Below are positions 25,599-35,786 of a DNA stretch of 64,000 nt, piece after piece (the stretch's first letter is position 1; every line of letters starts with the position of its first letter). The stretch is from Rossellomorea pakistanensis (GTDB taxonomy: Bacteria > Bacillota > Bacilli > Bacillales > Bacillaceae_B). A program made the translations under genes and the position numbers. Below the pieces are notes generated by a model that did not search any database, was not told the origin of the DNA, and saw nothing but the letters and a program-made list of their open reading frames with translations. The DNA is taken from assembly GCF_016908495.1 (NCBI RefSeq), contig NZ_JAFBDZ010000003.1, positions 186,001 to 250,000 on the forward strand, written 5' to 3'.

Positions 25599-28190
25599 GT
25601 GAATATCGATCAAATGACATACAAAGTACAAGAGGGCATAGGTGGAGCGCAAAAAATTGCCGTCGATTTTCAACATACAGAAGTTACTGTATTTCATTTA
25701 TGGAAAGCACTACTTAATCAAGAAGATAACTTATTAACAAGTCTCTATAAACGTCTAAATTTAAATGTTCAACATTTAATTGATTTTATATACAGTGCCT
25801 TAGAGAAAAAACCGTCTGTTAGTGGTGAAGGGGTGACGTATGGTCAATATTTTTCAGCTGATTTACAACAACTATTACAAAAAGCGGTATTGATTCAAAA
25901 GGAATTCAATGATGATTTTCTTGCCGTGGAGCATCTAGCACAAGCCATCATGAAGATGGATAAGCATGAATTATCTATATTTTTACATAAAAATGATGTT
26001 ACAAATGACCGCCTTAAAGAAATGGTTATCGATATGAGAGGAGGAGAAAGAGTGACCACTCAAAATCCTGAAATCAAATATGAAGCCTTAAAAAAATATG
26101 GAAGAGACTTAGTAAAAGATGTGAAATCAGGCAAGCTCGACCCAGTCATAGGTCGTGACCAAGAAATACGTCAGGTGATTCGAATTTTATCAAGAAAGAC
26201 AAAAAATAATCCAGTTTTAATCGGTGAGCCTGGTGTAGGGAAAACAGCAATTGTTGAAGGATTGGCTCAAAGAATCGTTCGAAAAGATGTTCCCGAAGGC
26301 TTAAAGGATAAAACCATTTTCGAATTAGATATGAGCTCGCTTGTAGCAGGAGCTAAGTTTCGCGGAGAATTCGAGGAGAGGCTTAAAGCCGTTTTAAATG
26401 AAGTAAAAAAGAGTGATGGCAGAATTATATTATTTATTGATGAACTGCATACAATTGTTGGCGCAGGAAAGACAGAGGGGGCAATGGATGCAGGAAATAT
26501 TTTAAAGCCTATGCTTGCTAGAGGGGAACTCCATTGTATTGGCGCAACAACTTTAAATGAACACCGTAAATATATCGAGAAGGATCCTGCGCTCGAGAGA
26601 CGGTTCCAGCAGGTTATGGTAAACGAACCGAATGTCGAAGATACGATTTCTATTTTAAGAGGACTTAAAGAGAGATTTGAAATACATCACGGAGTCAATA
26701 TTCATGATCGTGCGATCGTTGCCGCTGCTACTCTTTCACATCGCTATATAACGGACCGGTTCTTACCGGATAAAGCGATTGACCTAGTGGATGAAGCCTG
26801 TGCAATGATACGGACAGAAATTGACTCGATGCCAACTGAATTAGATGAAGTAACAAGAAAAGTGATGCAGTTGGAAATAGAAGAAGCTGCATTGAAAAAA
26901 GAAAGTGATCAAGCAAGTAAAGAAAGATTAGCCATTCTTCAAGAAGAATTAGCAGCCCTTAGAGAGAAAGCCAATGAAATGAAATCAAAGTGGGAAACAG
27001 AAAAAGCTTCTATACAAGGACTTCAAGAAAAAAGAGAGGAACTTGATATATTAAGGAGACAGCTTGAAGAGGCAGAAGGTAATTATGACCTTAACAAAGC
27101 TGCCGAGCTTAGACATGGGAAGATACCTTCTGCGGAAAAGGAACTTCAAATACTCGAGAAAAAAATGATGGAAGAACAGGATACCCGTTTATTAAGGGAA
27201 GAAGTAACTGAGGATGAAATCGCGAATATCGTTGCTAGGTGGACAGGTATTCCTGTTCAAAAGCTGGTAGAAGGTGAAAGAGATAAATTATTGAAATTAG
27301 AAAGCATTTTACATGATCGAGTCATTGGACAAGATGAAGCAGTACAGCTTGTGAGTGAAGCGGTCATAAGGGCGAGGGCAGGAATTAAAGATCCAAACAA
27401 ACCAATAGGATCGTTTATTTTCTTAGGTCCTACTGGAGTAGGAAAAACAGAATTAGCCAAAACTCTCGCGGCGACATTATTTGATAGTGAAGAACAATTG
27501 ATTAGGATTGATATGTCTGAATACATGGAAAAGCATGCTGTTTCAAGGTTGGTAGGAGCTCCTCCTGGATATGTAGGCTATGAAGAAGGTGGGCAATTAA
27601 CCGAGGCAGTCAGAAGAAAACCTTATTCGGTAATACTACTTGATGAAATTGAAAAGGCTCATCCTGAGGTTTTTAACATTTTATTACAAGCGTTAGATGA
27701 TGGAAGGATTACCGATTCACAAGGAAGAACAGTAGATTTTAAAAACACGGTCATTATTATGACGTCAAATATTGGCTCCCAATATTTATTAGAGTCGGTA
27801 GGAAGTATTAGTAAAGAAACAGAGGAGCTCGTCATTCAGCAATTAAGAACAAATTTCCGACCTGAATTTTTAAACCGTGTCGATGACATCGTTCTCTTTA
27901 AACCACTTTCTATTGAGAACATGAAAGGCATTGTGGAGAAATTGCTGGGGGAATTAAGAATGAGGCTTTCAGAACAGCATATTGAAGTGGAATTATCGGA
28001 TAATGCAAAGGAGTATGTTGTCAAATCTGCCTATGATCCGGTATATGGTGCAAGGCCATTAAAAAGATACCTTCAAAAGCAAGTAGAAACGCTTTTAGCG
28101 AAGCAGCTTATAAAAGGTACTATTAAGCCGTACGATAGGATTTTAATTGATTTTAATGACGAATCGTTTGTGATTAAGAAAGAAAATTAA
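25599..28190 (+). CDS. clpB: ClpB disaggregase (Hsp100 AAA+ chaperone)
   Basis: An 863-residue chaperone that with DnaK dissolves protein aggregates. Order: Clp N-domain (1-145), AAA+ module 1 with Walker A GEPGVGKT at about 209-216 and Walker B LFIDELH, the long coiled-coil middle domain (about 395-520, [20 protein letters not shown] onward) that distinguishes ClpB from ClpC, and AAA+ module 2 with GPTGVGKT and [12 protein letters not shown]. There is no IGF-type ClpP-binding loop that I can see. The GTG at 25599 is chosen because of AAAGGAGG nine bases upstream. B. subtilis lacks clpB, so its presence here is a real difference. Confidence 0.93.
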   Translation: MNIDQMTYKVQEGIGGAQKIAVDFQHTEVTVFHLWKALLNQEDNLLTSLYKRLNLNVQHLIDFIYSALEKKPSVSGEGVTYGQYFSADLQQLLQKAVLIQKEFNDDFLAVEHLAQAIMKMDKHELSIFLHKNDVTNDRLKEMVIDMRGGERVTTQNPEIKYEALKKYGRDLVKDVKSGKLDPVIGRDQEIRQVIRILSRKTKNNPVLIGEPGVGKTAIVEGLAQRIVRKDVPEGLKDKTIFELDMSSLVAGAKFRGEFEERLKAVLNEVKKSDGRIILFIDELHTIVGAGKTEGAMDAGNILKPMLARGELHCIGATTLNEHRKYIEKDPALERRFQQVMVNEPNVEDTISILRGLKERFEIHHGVNIHDRAIVAAATLSHRYITDRFLPDKAIDLVDEACAMIRTEIDSMPTELDEVTRKVMQLEIEEAALKKESDQASKERLAILQEELAALREKANEMKSKWETEKASIQGLQEKREELDILRRQLEEAEGNYDLNKAAELRHGKIPSAEKELQILEKKMMEEQDTRLLREEVTEDEIANIVARWTGIPVQKLVEGERDKLLKLESILHDRVIGQDEAVQLVSEAVIRARAGIKDPNKPIGSFIFLGPTGVGKTELAKTLAATLFDSEEQLIRIDMSEYMEKHAVSRLVGAPPGYVGYEEGGQLTEAVRRKPYSVILLDEIEKAHPEVFNILLQALDDGRITDSQGRTVDFKNTVIIMTSNIGSQYLLESVGSISKETEELVIQQLRTNFRPEFLNRVDDIVLFKPLSIENMKGIVEKLLGELRMRLSEQHIEVELSDNAKEYVVKSAYDPVYGARPLKRYLQKQVETLLAKQLIKGTIKPYDRILIDFNDESFVIKKEN

Positions 28191-28270
28191 ACGTTGTCTT
28201 TGTGTTCTTTTACTTAAGTTCGTGGAACGGTCCCGGACAATGAAGGGAACACTCTTGGCTAATCGAACCA

Positions 28271-28300
28271 AAAAAAGGTGTCCAGATGGACACCTTTTTA
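28271..28300. terminator. Terminator after clpB
   Basis: AAAAAGGTGTCC and GGACACCTTTTT form a perfect 12-bp stem with loop AGAT. It directly precedes a MITE-like element. Confidence 0.92.
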
Positions 28301-28302
28301 TT

Positions 28303-28460
28303 AAGGCTGTTTTCACATAGATTGTTGCTTTTCGTACCAGAATAGAAACCCTTAATGATGAAGGTTTCGGAGCATCTCTTTCATCAAAGCAATAAATGAT
28401 TGAATGATTTAAGATGTTTGTGACTGACTAAAAGTAACAAAGTTTACGAAAAGAGCCTTT
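28303..28460. repeat. MITE-like element, family C, copy 3
   Basis: Starts AAGGCTGTTTTC...ATTGTTGCTTTTCG and ends AAAAGTAACAAAGTTTACGA followed by AAAGAGCCTTT, the inverse of the start. The interior matches 18271-18437 on the opposite strand. It fits exactly between the clpB terminator and the stop codon of yjzD. Confidence 0.8.
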
Positions 28461-28461
28461 A

Positions 28462-28650
28462 TTAATGATCAAAATCTTCTACAGGATCATTAGGAATTAA
28501 TGCGCTTAGTACAAAAATTAGGATTGTTACACCAACAGCAATAATTGCTCCTGTTTCAAAATGAAATGTTGCTCCATTCATTGAACTAACTACATAAGTT
28601 GTCATTTCGATGAGCAAGAAAGCCCAAAAGAATGTCCAAAAATATCTCAT
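28462..28650 (-). CDS. yjzD: YjzD-family membrane protein (DUF2929)
   Basis: A 62-residue protein with two membrane segments (about residues 3-23 and 33-53) and an acidic tail NDPVEDFDH. The first segment (RYFWTFFWAFLLIEM) and size match the DUF2929/YjzD family. Ribosome-binding site GAGGTGACAGC. Function unknown. Its upstream gap 28651-29092 is about 440 bases of A/T-rich DNA in which I see no gene or clear signal. Confidence 0.82.
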   Translation of the reverse strand: MRYFWTFFWAFLLIEMTTYVVSSMNGATFHFETGAIIAVGVTILIFVLSALIPNDPVEDFDH

Positions 28651-29092
28651 TTGCTGTCACCTCATTTCAATATCTATGTAATAAAAGCAGTCACCACACA
28701 CGTTATAGGGGATAACAGCCTTAAAGCCATAATAGTTAAGATTTGTATGACGAAATCATTGTCTGTTTTATAGTATCACAGAGCTAAGCAATAATAAATA
28801 TTTTTATTAAAAAGATGAAAACCTTTTCTTTTTTTGTCATATAAAAGTCATGAAAGTATTTTGTAGAAGGAGATGCTCTGAATAAAAACTTGTTTTACCA
28901 TAGCTGTGCAATGCCCTGTGCATTAGAACATTAACTCTCTGCTGGGCTGAGGTTTGGTAAATCGAAAGTTTGGGTTATTTATATACAGGTAGCTTTTCTT
29001 AAAAATGAGAGAAAAATAGGCTAACCTCCATGCATTTTTTATTTACAGTCATATGTTATTATGACTCACTATGTGAATAAGGAGGTTTCCTA

Positions 29093-29836
29093 ATGAAGCA
29101 TCGTAGTTTTCAACTTGAGCAACAATGGTGTATGATTCACTATCCTGAAAGACCAAACGGGTTCGGTGTTATGATTTTAGGCGATTATCATCATTATGTC
29201 GATAATAATAGCAGCTTCTGGCTTCAGCAGGAAGCGAGAAGTCCAATTATTCGGGCGCTAAATGATAACGGGTATTTTGTGTTTTATTCCAATCTATTTG
29301 GAGCTAACTGGGGAAGTGATCGAGCTGTCCAGCTTGCTAAAAGGATGTATCAGTATGTGAAGAGAACCGAAATTATGAATTCGAAAATTCATATCTTAGC
29401 AGATGGGATGGGAGCTTTAGTCCTTCGGAAATTGTATCCTATGCTTAGAAATGATTTACGATCGGTTGTCCTTTATTCCCCGTGTGTATCCCTTTATGAA
29501 CATTATCACCAAGAAAAAGAGCAAAAGTTTTTCTTTAAAAAATTACAAAAAGAAATTTCCCAAGCAAATGAAATAAATGAAAAAGACTGTGAACAATGGA
29601 TAAATTTCTATCAAGGGGATTATCTAGACTTTATGAGTTATTCGATTCCTCTTTATATGATTCAATGGGTTTCGACATCGCGTTATAAAAAACAATTTCC
29701 ATTCATAAAAGAAATATATAAAGATAGAATGAAGAAGGAGTATTTAACAGACTTATTTTTTCTATTGCCTGAAAAGAAGAGTACGATTGGAGGGAAAATC
29801 ACCTCCTATTTCCAAAAACATGAATATGAATTATAG
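29093..29836 (+). CDS. yjaU: YjaU-like alpha/beta-hydrolase-fold protein lacking the usual serine
   Basis: A 247-residue protein in the position of B. subtilis yjaU. The fold is suggested by IHYPERPNGFGVMILGD at the N-terminus and by HILADGMGALVL, which occupies the place of the nucleophile elbow. In that elbow the expected Ser of G-x-S-x-G is a Gly, so classical hydrolase activity is doubtful. Start behind AAGGAGGTTTCC. It is 18 bases from yjaV, probably one operon that leads to med. Function unknown. Confidence 0.72.
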   Translation: MKHRSFQLEQQWCMIHYPERPNGFGVMILGDYHHYVDNNSSFWLQQEARSPIIRALNDNGYFVFYSNLFGANWGSDRAVQLAKRMYQYVKRTEIMNSKIHILADGMGALVLRKLYPMLRNDLRSVVLYSPCVSLYEHYHQEKEQKFFFKKLQKEISQANEINEKDCEQWINFYQGDYLDFMSYSIPLYMIQWVSTSRYKKQFPFIKEIYKDRMKKEYLTDLFFLLPEKKSTIGGKITSYFQKHEYEL

Positions 29837-29854
29837 AGAGATGGGGGACTGACG

Positions 29855-30607
29855 ATGAATCAAGCTGTTGTGTTAGCTGCTCAAGAATTTCTGGGTTTTG
29901 AAATCTGTTCTAGCTTATTAGAATGTGGCTATGAAGTAAAAGCATTTGATCAAACTGAAGATCTGGCAGCGAAATGGTTAGAAATTGGGAGAAATGCAAA
30001 TATTCAATATTCCTCAATGAACAATGTACCTGACCTATCCAAGAAATTTGATGTTTATTTACCTATATATGATTTAATTAACCAAGACAAGCAAAGTAAA
30101 CTATATGAATTTATTAAAGGGTTTATAAAAGAAAAGGAAGGATTGATTTCAAATACCATTATGGTTTTTCCTTTAAATGAAAGGGAAAAAGATAAGGATA
30201 ACCCAGGAGAACAAATAAGAGGTTTCTTTAGAAATCTAAATACCTCTATATCTACTTATTATCTCCCAACCCTTTTTGGCCCTTATCAGCCAAAGGAATA
30301 TTTATTTCAAAAAATATTAACGGAAGAAAACACGGAATGCCTCAATCAGTTTATCGATGATCCGATTTCCGTTATCTATGTTAAAGATGCTGCAGATGTT
30401 ATTGTGAATCATGATAAAGGTGAAAAAGACTATCTGCTGCTTTCTAGTATAGAAGATAGTTGGAAAAAGGCTTTATCTAAAATCCATTCATCCTCAGAGC
30501 TATATGTAAATAAGAAAAGAGAAATTCCGTCAGACCTAGAGGTTTTAAAAGTGAAACCTTCCCTTACATTTCAAGAGGTATTAGATCTTCAGAGAAAATC
30601 CTTCTAG
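29855..30607 (+). CDS. yjaV: YjaV-like protein with NAD(P)-epimerase-type fold
   Basis: A 250-residue protein between yjaU and med, as in B. subtilis. The N-terminus (VVLAAQEFLGFEICSSLLECGYEVKAFD) looks like a Rossmann fold, but the glycine-rich G-x-x-G-x-x-G motif is degraded and no Tyr-x-x-x-Lys catalytic pair is evident, so it may bind a nucleotide without being an active dehydrogenase. FGPYQPKEYLF near residue 147 resembles extended SDRs. Function unknown. Confidence 0.68.
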   Translation: MNQAVVLAAQEFLGFEICSSLLECGYEVKAFDQTEDLAAKWLEIGRNANIQYSSMNNVPDLSKKFDVYLPIYDLINQDKQSKLYEFIKGFIKEKEGLISNTIMVFPLNEREKDKDNPGEQIRGFFRNLNTSISTYYLPTLFGPYQPKEYLFQKILTEENTECLNQFIDDPISVIYVKDAADVIVNHDKGEKDYLLLSSIEDSWKKALSKIHSSSELYVNKKREIPSDLEVLKVKPSLTFQEVLDLQRKSF

Positions 30608-30748
30608 GTAAAGAATGGTACGGTTGACGAAATTTCTCTTTTCAACCTTTGTTTTGAAAGGTAGAATAAAAGAGTCTATTGTTTGGACAAGCCTAACGAT
30701 AAAGAGTGAAGCCTGGCTTCATTTGTCGTCTAAGGGGAGTGGCTGCAT

Positions 30749-31714
30749 ATGATCAAGCATATTTTGTTGGGAATAATGTTTTTGTCAGTATTACTAACGG
30801 GATGTTCTAATCCGATAATGGAAGAAAAACTTCCTAAGGTAGGGCTTCTTGTGGCAGAAACAGTTAGTGATCAAGTTTGGGGTACGAAAGGGTATAAAGG
30901 GTTATTAAAAATTCAATCTAAACATGATTTAGATGTTTTTTATAAAGAGGGGATTAAATCAGAATCAGCAATAAAAAAAGCCGTTGAAGAATATAACGAA
31001 AAAGGAATTACTCTTATATTTGGGCATGGAAGTGAATATGCAGAGCCCTTCAATCAGCTTGCCCAAGATTATCCTGATATTCATTTTGTTAGCTTTAACG
31101 GTGATGCTAAAGAAAAGAATACCACAAGCTATAAGTTTGAAGGATATTCTATGGGATACTTTGGCGGGATGACTGCTGCACATCAGAGTAAAAGTAAAAA
31201 AATTGGAATTATCGCTGCATTTGAATGGCAACCTGAGGTGGAAGGATTTTATGAGGGTGCCAAATTTATTAATGAAGAGATTGAGATCCCCATTCTTTAC
31301 ACACAAGATTGGGATAATGATGAAAAGGCGCTTCAAAAATTAGATGAGCTATTGAATCAAGGGGTAGATGTTGTATATCCTGCTGGAGATGGATATAATG
31401 TTCCTGTTATTGAAAAGCTAAAGGAGAATGGGCTTTATGCGATTGGTTATATTTCAGATCAATCAGATTTAGGAGAATCAACCGTTTTAACTAGCACTGT
31501 TCAACATATTGAGCGACTCTACGAACTAATAGCGGATAAGTATATTGGTGAAGAACTTCCATCGGGAAATGTAACGGTTGATTTTCAAGATGGGGTTATT
31601 TCAATGGGTAAATTTAGTCCAGAGGTTAATGAGTCCTTTCAGCAAAAAATAAAAGAGCATATTGAAAAGTATAAACAGAAGGGGACATTACCAAATGAGG
31701 AGGAAACGAAATGA
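30749..31714 (+). CDS. med: Med, BMP-family lipoprotein affecting competence
   Basis: A 321-residue lipoprotein: signal peptide with lipobox LTGC and lipidated Cys19, then a BMP/PnrA-like solute-binding fold (LIFGHGSEYAEPFNQLAQDYPDI, GYFGGMTAAHQSKSKKIGII, DVVYPAGDGYNVPVI). In B. subtilis Med positively regulates comK expression, and the med-comZ pair is conserved here. Ligand unknown; purine nucleosides bind related proteins. The stop overlaps the comZ start (ATGA). It follows yjaV by 141 bases, so a separate promoter is likely. Confidence 0.88.
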   Translation: MIKHILLGIMFLSVLLTGCSNPIMEEKLPKVGLLVAETVSDQVWGTKGYKGLLKIQSKHDLDVFYKEGIKSESAIKKAVEEYNEKGITLIFGHGSEYAEPFNQLAQDYPDIHFVSFNGDAKEKNTTSYKFEGYSMGYFGGMTAAHQSKSKKIGIIAAFEWQPEVEGFYEGAKFINEEIEIPILYTQDWDNDEKALQKLDELLNQGVDVVYPAGDGYNVPVIEKLKENGLYAIGYISDQSDLGESTVLTSTVQHIERLYELIADKYIGEELPSGNVTVDFQDGVISMGKFSPEVNESFQQKIKEHIEKYKQKGTLPNEEETK

Positions 31715-31899
31715 ATCAAGATAAAAATATGGAATTTATGCAAATCGCAATGAAATACCTTCCGGAAGCAAAAGAACAATTAGATCAAGCAGGGGTAGAA
31801 TTATCTATGGAAATGATTCAACCTTTTATGCAATTATTTACGAAAGTTATGAATGAGGCTTATGAATTAGGAAAACAAGATGCTTTGGCAGATAAATAA
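31711..31899 (+). CDS. comZ: ComZ, competence regulator
   Basis: A 62-residue protein in the exact place of ComZ, which in B. subtilis negatively affects the late competence operon comG. It is helical and acidic (FMQIAMKYLPEAKEQLDQAGVELSMEM...YELGKQDALADK). The ATG overlaps the med stop by four bases, so translation is coupled. Confidence 0.88.
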   Translation: MNQDKNMEFMQIAMKYLPEAKEQLDQAGVELSMEMIQPFMQLFTKVMNEAYELGKQDALADK

Positions 31900-31907
31900 T
31901 TGATAAA

Positions 31908-31941
31908 AGAAGAGGCTTAACACACTGTTAGCCTCTTTTTG
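31908..31941. terminator. Terminator between convergent comZ and yjzB
   Basis: AAGAGGCTTAACA and TGTTAGCCTCTT with a very short loop, T-run after the right arm and A-run before the left arm, so it can serve both genes. Confidence 0.85.
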
Positions 31942-31952
31942 CTATTTTGATA

Positions 31953-32168
31953 TCACTTGAAAAAGCTCTTAATAAATGGTGAAACCTGACTCCATAAAGG
32001 CTTAAGATCACCAAGAGATGCCAATATTTGATCCAACTGCCCAAAGATGTCATCATTATTTGGTTCAGGTAAATCCTTTCGTTCTTCTTCCTTAAACGGA
32101 CTTTTTAAAGAGTTACTCATTAAGCGATCAAAGGGATGTTCCTTGCTTTCCGCTTCATACTCCTTCAT
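31953..32168 (-). CDS. yjzB: YjzB-like small protein
   Basis: A 71-residue soluble protein between comZ and fabH, the place of yjzB. It has an acidic middle and a C-terminal amphipathic part (LDQILASLGDLKPLWSQVSPFIKSFFK). The ATG at 32168 is preferred because AGGAGAG lies eight bases upstream; the ATG at 32189 has no site. Function unknown. Confidence 0.72.
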   Translation of the reverse strand: MKEYEAESKEHPFDRLMSNSLKSPFKEEERKDLPEPNNDDIFGQLDQILASLGDLKPLWSQVSPFIKSFFK

Positions 32169-32307
32169 CTTAACATCTCTCCTATGCACTTTTACTATAA
32201 ACTATGCAGTAATGTTTAAATGCGACTGGGTCAAGTATACCGATTTTAAAACAAACACAGGCTATAAAAAGAAAAATGATTGAAGTTTTTAGCCAATTTC
32301 GTTAAAA

Positions 32308-32324
32308 TTAGTACCAAGTCATAA
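32308..32324 (+). promoter_or_regulatory. Candidate FapR operator upstream of fabH
   Basis: TTAGTACCAAGTCATAA agrees with the FapR palindrome TTAGTACCTGGTACTAA at 13 of 17 positions; the left half-site TTAGTACC is perfect and the right half degenerate. It lies 60 bases before fabH. FapR represses fab genes until malonyl-CoA rises; binding here is inference. Confidence 0.55.
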
Positions 32325-32383
32325 TAATAGATAATAATGATAAGAATAACGAACAGATTAAATTAAAGGTAGGGGATGCCAGT

Positions 32384-33319
32384 ATGAACGCTGGAGTAAT
32401 TGGAATTGGTCGTTATGTTCCCGAACATGTTGTTACAAACCATGATTTAGAGAAAAGAATGGATACATCAGATGAATGGATTCGAACAAGAACGGGTATT
32501 GAAGAGAGAAGAATTGCAAAGGATTTTGATACATCTGACTTGGCTTATGAGGCTGCAATGAGATCAATAGAAGATGCAAAAATCAAACCTGAAGAAATAG
32601 ACCTTATCTTGGTTGCAACCGTGACACCTGATAAGCCATTTCCTTCTGTAGCAACGATGCTTCAGGATCGGTTGGGAGCTAATCGAGCTGCTGCGATGGA
32701 TATAAGTGCGGCATGTGCAGGGTTTATGTATGGAATGGTAACAGCAAAACAGTTTATTGAAAGTGGTGCCTATAAGCATATCCTTGTTATTGGAGTAGAA
32801 AAACTATCTAAAATAACAGATTGGGAAGATCGTAATACAGCAGTACTATTTGGAGACGGTGCTGGTGCTGTTATTATGGGGCCTGTATCAGAGGGTAAAG
32901 GGATATTGGCATTTGAACTAGGTGCTGATGGATCTGGCGGAAAGCACTTGTACCAAGAACGAGGAAAATACATTTATATGAATGGTAGAGAAGTATTTAA
33001 ATTTGCTGTTAGACAAATGGGTGAATCCGCTATTAATGTAATTGAAAAAGCAGGTTTAGTAAAAGAGGATGTCGATTTTCTCATCCCACACCAAGCAAAT
33101 ATTCGTATTATGGAATCCTCGAGGCAGCGCTTAGAGTTACCGGAAGAGAAAATGTCTAAAACCGTCCATAAGTATGGAAATACTTCTGCGGCATCTATTC
33201 CAATTTCACTTGTGGAAGAACTAGAAGCAGGAAAGATTAAAGATGGCGATACGATTGTAATGGTAGGTTTCGGTGGCGGCTTAACTTGGGGTGCCATTGT
33301 GTTAAAATGGGGACGTTAA
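32384..33319 (+). CDS. fabH: Beta-ketoacyl-ACP synthase III
   Basis: A 311-residue FabH that condenses acetyl- or branched-chain acyl-CoA with malonyl-ACP to start fatty acid synthesis. The catalytic triad is C111 (DISAACAGF), H236 (IPHQANIRI) and N266 (YGNTSAAS); [13 protein letters not shown] near residue 32 is the CoA-binding part. Start ATG after AAGGTAGGGGATGCC. It forms an operon with fabF, 47 bases downstream, as fabHA-fabF in B. subtilis. Confidence 0.96.
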   Translation: MNAGVIGIGRYVPEHVVTNHDLEKRMDTSDEWIRTRTGIEERRIAKDFDTSDLAYEAAMRSIEDAKIKPEEIDLILVATVTPDKPFPSVATMLQDRLGANRAAAMDISAACAGFMYGMVTAKQFIESGAYKHILVIGVEKLSKITDWEDRNTAVLFGDGAGAVIMGPVSEGKGILAFELGADGSGGKHLYQERGKYIYMNGREVFKFAVRQMGESAINVIEKAGLVKEDVDFLIPHQANIRIMESSRQRLELPEEKMSKTVHKYGNTSAASIPISLVEELEAGKIKDGDTIVMVGFGGGLTWGAIVLKWGR

Positions 33320-33365
33320 TATTTTAAGCAATCTTCTTGTAAAGTTAGAAAAGGAGAAGGATATT

Positions 33366-34604
33366 ATGAATAAAAAAAGAGTAGTTGTTACAGGAATTGG
33401 AGCTGTGACTCCTTTAGGAAATGATGTTGATAGCACTTGGAAGAACATTTTAGCAGGAAAATCAGGAATCGGAGAGCTGACACGTTTAAATCCAGAAGAA
33501 TATCCAGCAAAAGTGGCTGCTGAGTTAAAAGATTTTGATGCAGAACTTTTTATTGATCGTAAAGAAGCGAGAAAAATGGATCGTTTTACTCAATATGCTG
33601 TTGCATCATCATTAATGGCTGTGAAAGATGCTAACTTAGAAATTACAGATGAGAATGCTGATAGAGTTGGAGTATGGATAGGATCTGGAATAGGGGGCAT
33701 GGAAACATTTGAGCAACAGTTTCAAACGTTCCTAAAAAGAGGATATCGAAGAGTCAGCCCATTCTTCGTACCTATGATGATCCCAGACATGGCTGCTGGT
33801 CAAGTATCGATTACATTGGGTGCAAGAGGGATGAATTCCTGTACAGTCACCGCTTGTGCAACAGGGACAAACTCGATTGGGGATGCTTTTAAAGTCATTC
33901 AACGCGGGGATGCTGATGTAATGGTTTCTGGAGGATCAGAAGCACCGATTACTCAAATGTCAATGGCTGGATTCTGTTCTAATACTGCTTTATCTACAAA
34001 CCCCGATCCATCAAAGGCTTCAAGACCTTTTGATACAAATCGAGATGGTTTTGTTATGGGGGAAGGTGCAGGGATCATCATATTAGAGGAACTTGAACAT
34101 GCACTTCAACGTGGTGCAAAAATTTACGCAGAAATCGTTGGGTACGGCTCCACAGGAGATGCCTATCATATTACGGCACCTGCCCCTGGTGGTGAGGGAG
34201 GAGCCCGTGCCATGAAGCTTGCCATTCAAGATGGAGAATTAAAACCACAAGATCTTGATTATATAAATGCACATGGCACGAGCACACCATACAATGATAA
34301 ATATGAAACGATGGCTATTAAAGAAGTGTTTGGAGAGCATGCTTATAAGCTTGCTATCAGCTCAACGAAATCAATGACAGGACACTTACTTGGTGCAGCA
34401 GGTGGTGTGGAGGCAATCTTCTCTGTGCTTGCCATAAAAGACGGAATTTTACCGCCGACAATGAATCTAGAAACCCCAGATCCAGATTGTGACCTAGACT
34501 ATGTGGCAAATGAAGCGCGAAAGCAAGAAATAAATGTTGCTATGAGTAATTCACTTGGCTTTGGTGGACATAATGCAACAATCGTATTTAAGAAATATCA
34601 ATAA
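33366..34604 (+). CDS. fabF: Beta-ketoacyl-ACP synthase II
   Basis: A 412-residue elongating condensing enzyme. C164 in TVTACATGT is the acyl-binding nucleophile; [11 protein letters not shown] and [14 protein letters not shown] give the two catalytic histidines. Start behind AAAAGGAGAAGG. It extends acyl-ACP chains for membrane lipids and is the second gene of the fabH-fabF unit, which ends at a strong terminator. Confidence 0.97.
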   Translation: MNKKRVVVTGIGAVTPLGNDVDSTWKNILAGKSGIGELTRLNPEEYPAKVAAELKDFDAELFIDRKEARKMDRFTQYAVASSLMAVKDANLEITDENADRVGVWIGSGIGGMETFEQQFQTFLKRGYRRVSPFFVPMMIPDMAAGQVSITLGARGMNSCTVTACATGTNSIGDAFKVIQRGDADVMVSGGSEAPITQMSMAGFCSNTALSTNPDPSKASRPFDTNRDGFVMGEGAGIIILEELEHALQRGAKIYAEIVGYGSTGDAYHITAPAPGGEGGARAMKLAIQDGELKPQDLDYINAHGTSTPYNDKYETMAIKEVFGEHAYKLAISSTKSMTGHLLGAAGGVEAIFSVLAIKDGILPPTMNLETPDPDCDLDYVANEARKQEINVAMSNSLGFGGHNATIVFKKYQ

Positions 34605-34617
34605 TCTTTTTGATATG

Positions 34618-34664
34618 AAGCTGCATCTAACCCTGTAATAGGGGTGTTAGATGCAGCTTTTTTA
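34618..34664 (+). terminator. Terminator after fabF
   Basis: AAGCTGCATCTAAC and GTTAGATGCAGCTT form a 14-bp stem with an inner CCC/GGG extension, followed by TTTTTATT. Confidence 0.92.
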
Positions 34665-34710
34665 TTGTATTGGAAAAATGGTGATAGTTTTGAAATTAGG
34701 TAGTCCTAAA

Positions 34711-34828
34711 CTAGCCCCAGTGCCCAGCCTCGGGAGTCTAAGTCAAGCCATGAAGGAAGGGGAAATGCACCCTTCCTTCATGGCTTGGTTTATGGTTGTC
34801 GGGGCTAAACGAGGCGATTACGTTTTTG
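34711..34828 (+). repeat. Bacillaceae intergenic repeat, family B, copy 4
   Basis: CTAGCCCCAGTGCCCAGCCTC at the left edge, then AAGTCAAGCCATGAAGGAAG and its inverse CTTCCTTCATGGCTTGGTTT, then TGGTTGTCGGGGCTAAACGAGGCG. The central arms could form a stem of about 18 bp and the outer AGCCCC / GGGGCT another. It lies between fabF and yjaZ; a reading frame across it is accidental. Confidence 0.78.
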
Positions 34829-34898
34829 TTCTTTTTGTTATCAACACTCTCCTTGCTTTCATATAGTTTAGAAAACGTATATTTAAGGAGAGGTCTCT

Positions 34899-35672
34899 GT
34901 GAGCGTTATGCCGACAGATAAATGGTTAGAGAAAGACTTTTTAAAACCATTAATTATACTTGAGAAAATAGGAGTTCCAGAGAATGAAAGGAAAGAATTT
35001 TATCGTTATTTACAATCTTATGGAATGTATCGGCCGCATGCTAATATTGAAGAACAAAATAACAAGTTAAAAAAGAAAAAAGCCTGGAATACAGTTCGAC
35101 GATTCTATAAAAAATATAAAGGACTTTGGAAAGGTCCTTCTGTACCTATCTATATTTTTCCGATTCAAGGGAAGGCGAGCTTATTCGGTCATGGAATGAA
35201 GAAATCAGGAGTTTCATTTAAAGACCAGGTGTATTTATTCCTTTCAGCCGATACAGATGAAAAGGAATGGGAAGCATTATTTGTACATGAATACCATCAT
35301 GCAACGAGAATGAATTTATTAAATAAAAACAATGATCAATATCACTTATTAGACGCCATCATATTTGAAGGATTAGCCGAACAGGCTGTAAAAGAATACT
35401 GTGGAGAAAAATATGTATCTAATTGGGCAAAACGATATTCACAGCATCAACTAGCTACCTTCTGGGAGAAGTATATAAAGAATCAAATATCCATTACAAG
35501 ATCGGAATCAAAACATGATCAATTACTGTTAGGGAAAGGAATGTATCCGTCATTACTTGGATATGCAGTAGGCTATCATTTAATCGAATTATATAAAGAA
35601 GAAAATAAAGGGGACACGATGAAATGGTTGGCAAAGTCTTCATCGGAATTCCTGCCTAGCCAATATAGTTAG
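34899..35672 (+). CDS. yjaZ: YjaZ-like DUF2268 putative zinc protease
   Basis: A 257-residue protein with DUF2268. The zinc motif HEYHH (H130-E131-x-x-H134) and a downstream acidic ligand candidate in IFEGLAEQ fit a metallopeptidase; the C-terminal GYAVGYHLIELY is also typical. GTG start behind AAGGAGAGGTC. Place after fabF agrees with B. subtilis yjaZ. Substrate unknown. Confidence 0.85.
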   Translation: MSVMPTDKWLEKDFLKPLIILEKIGVPENERKEFYRYLQSYGMYRPHANIEEQNNKLKKKKAWNTVRRFYKKYKGLWKGPSVPIYIFPIQGKASLFGHGMKKSGVSFKDQVYLFLSADTDEKEWEALFVHEYHHATRMNLLNKNNDQYHLLDAIIFEGLAEQAVKEYCGEKYVSNWAKRYSQHQLATFWEKYIKNQISITRSESKHDQLLLGKGMYPSLLGYAVGYHLIELYKEENKGDTMKWLAKSSSEFLPSQYS

Positions 35673-35786
35673 CCTCTTTTAACCAATCATATTTCCAGCC
35701 TTTATTCATATGATGATAGTAAATGGACGAGCTAGAGGGTGATAGCAGTCAATATATTAAAAATCTTGACGTTAAAGGCGGAAGGA

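Noticed and set aside
28651-29092. Hidden small RNA or gene in the 440-base gap before yjaU
   Set aside because: There are short stems (for example TGCAATGCCCTGTGCA) but no promoter-terminator pair or protein-like frame.
30608-30748. Terminator between yjaV and med (ACCTTT-GTTTTG-AAAGGT)
   Set aside because: Only six pairs and no T-run; too weak to call.
34651-34866. Frame of about 70 codons between fabF and yjaZ
   Set aside because: It runs from the fabF terminator through a family B repeat; composition and position mark it as accidental.
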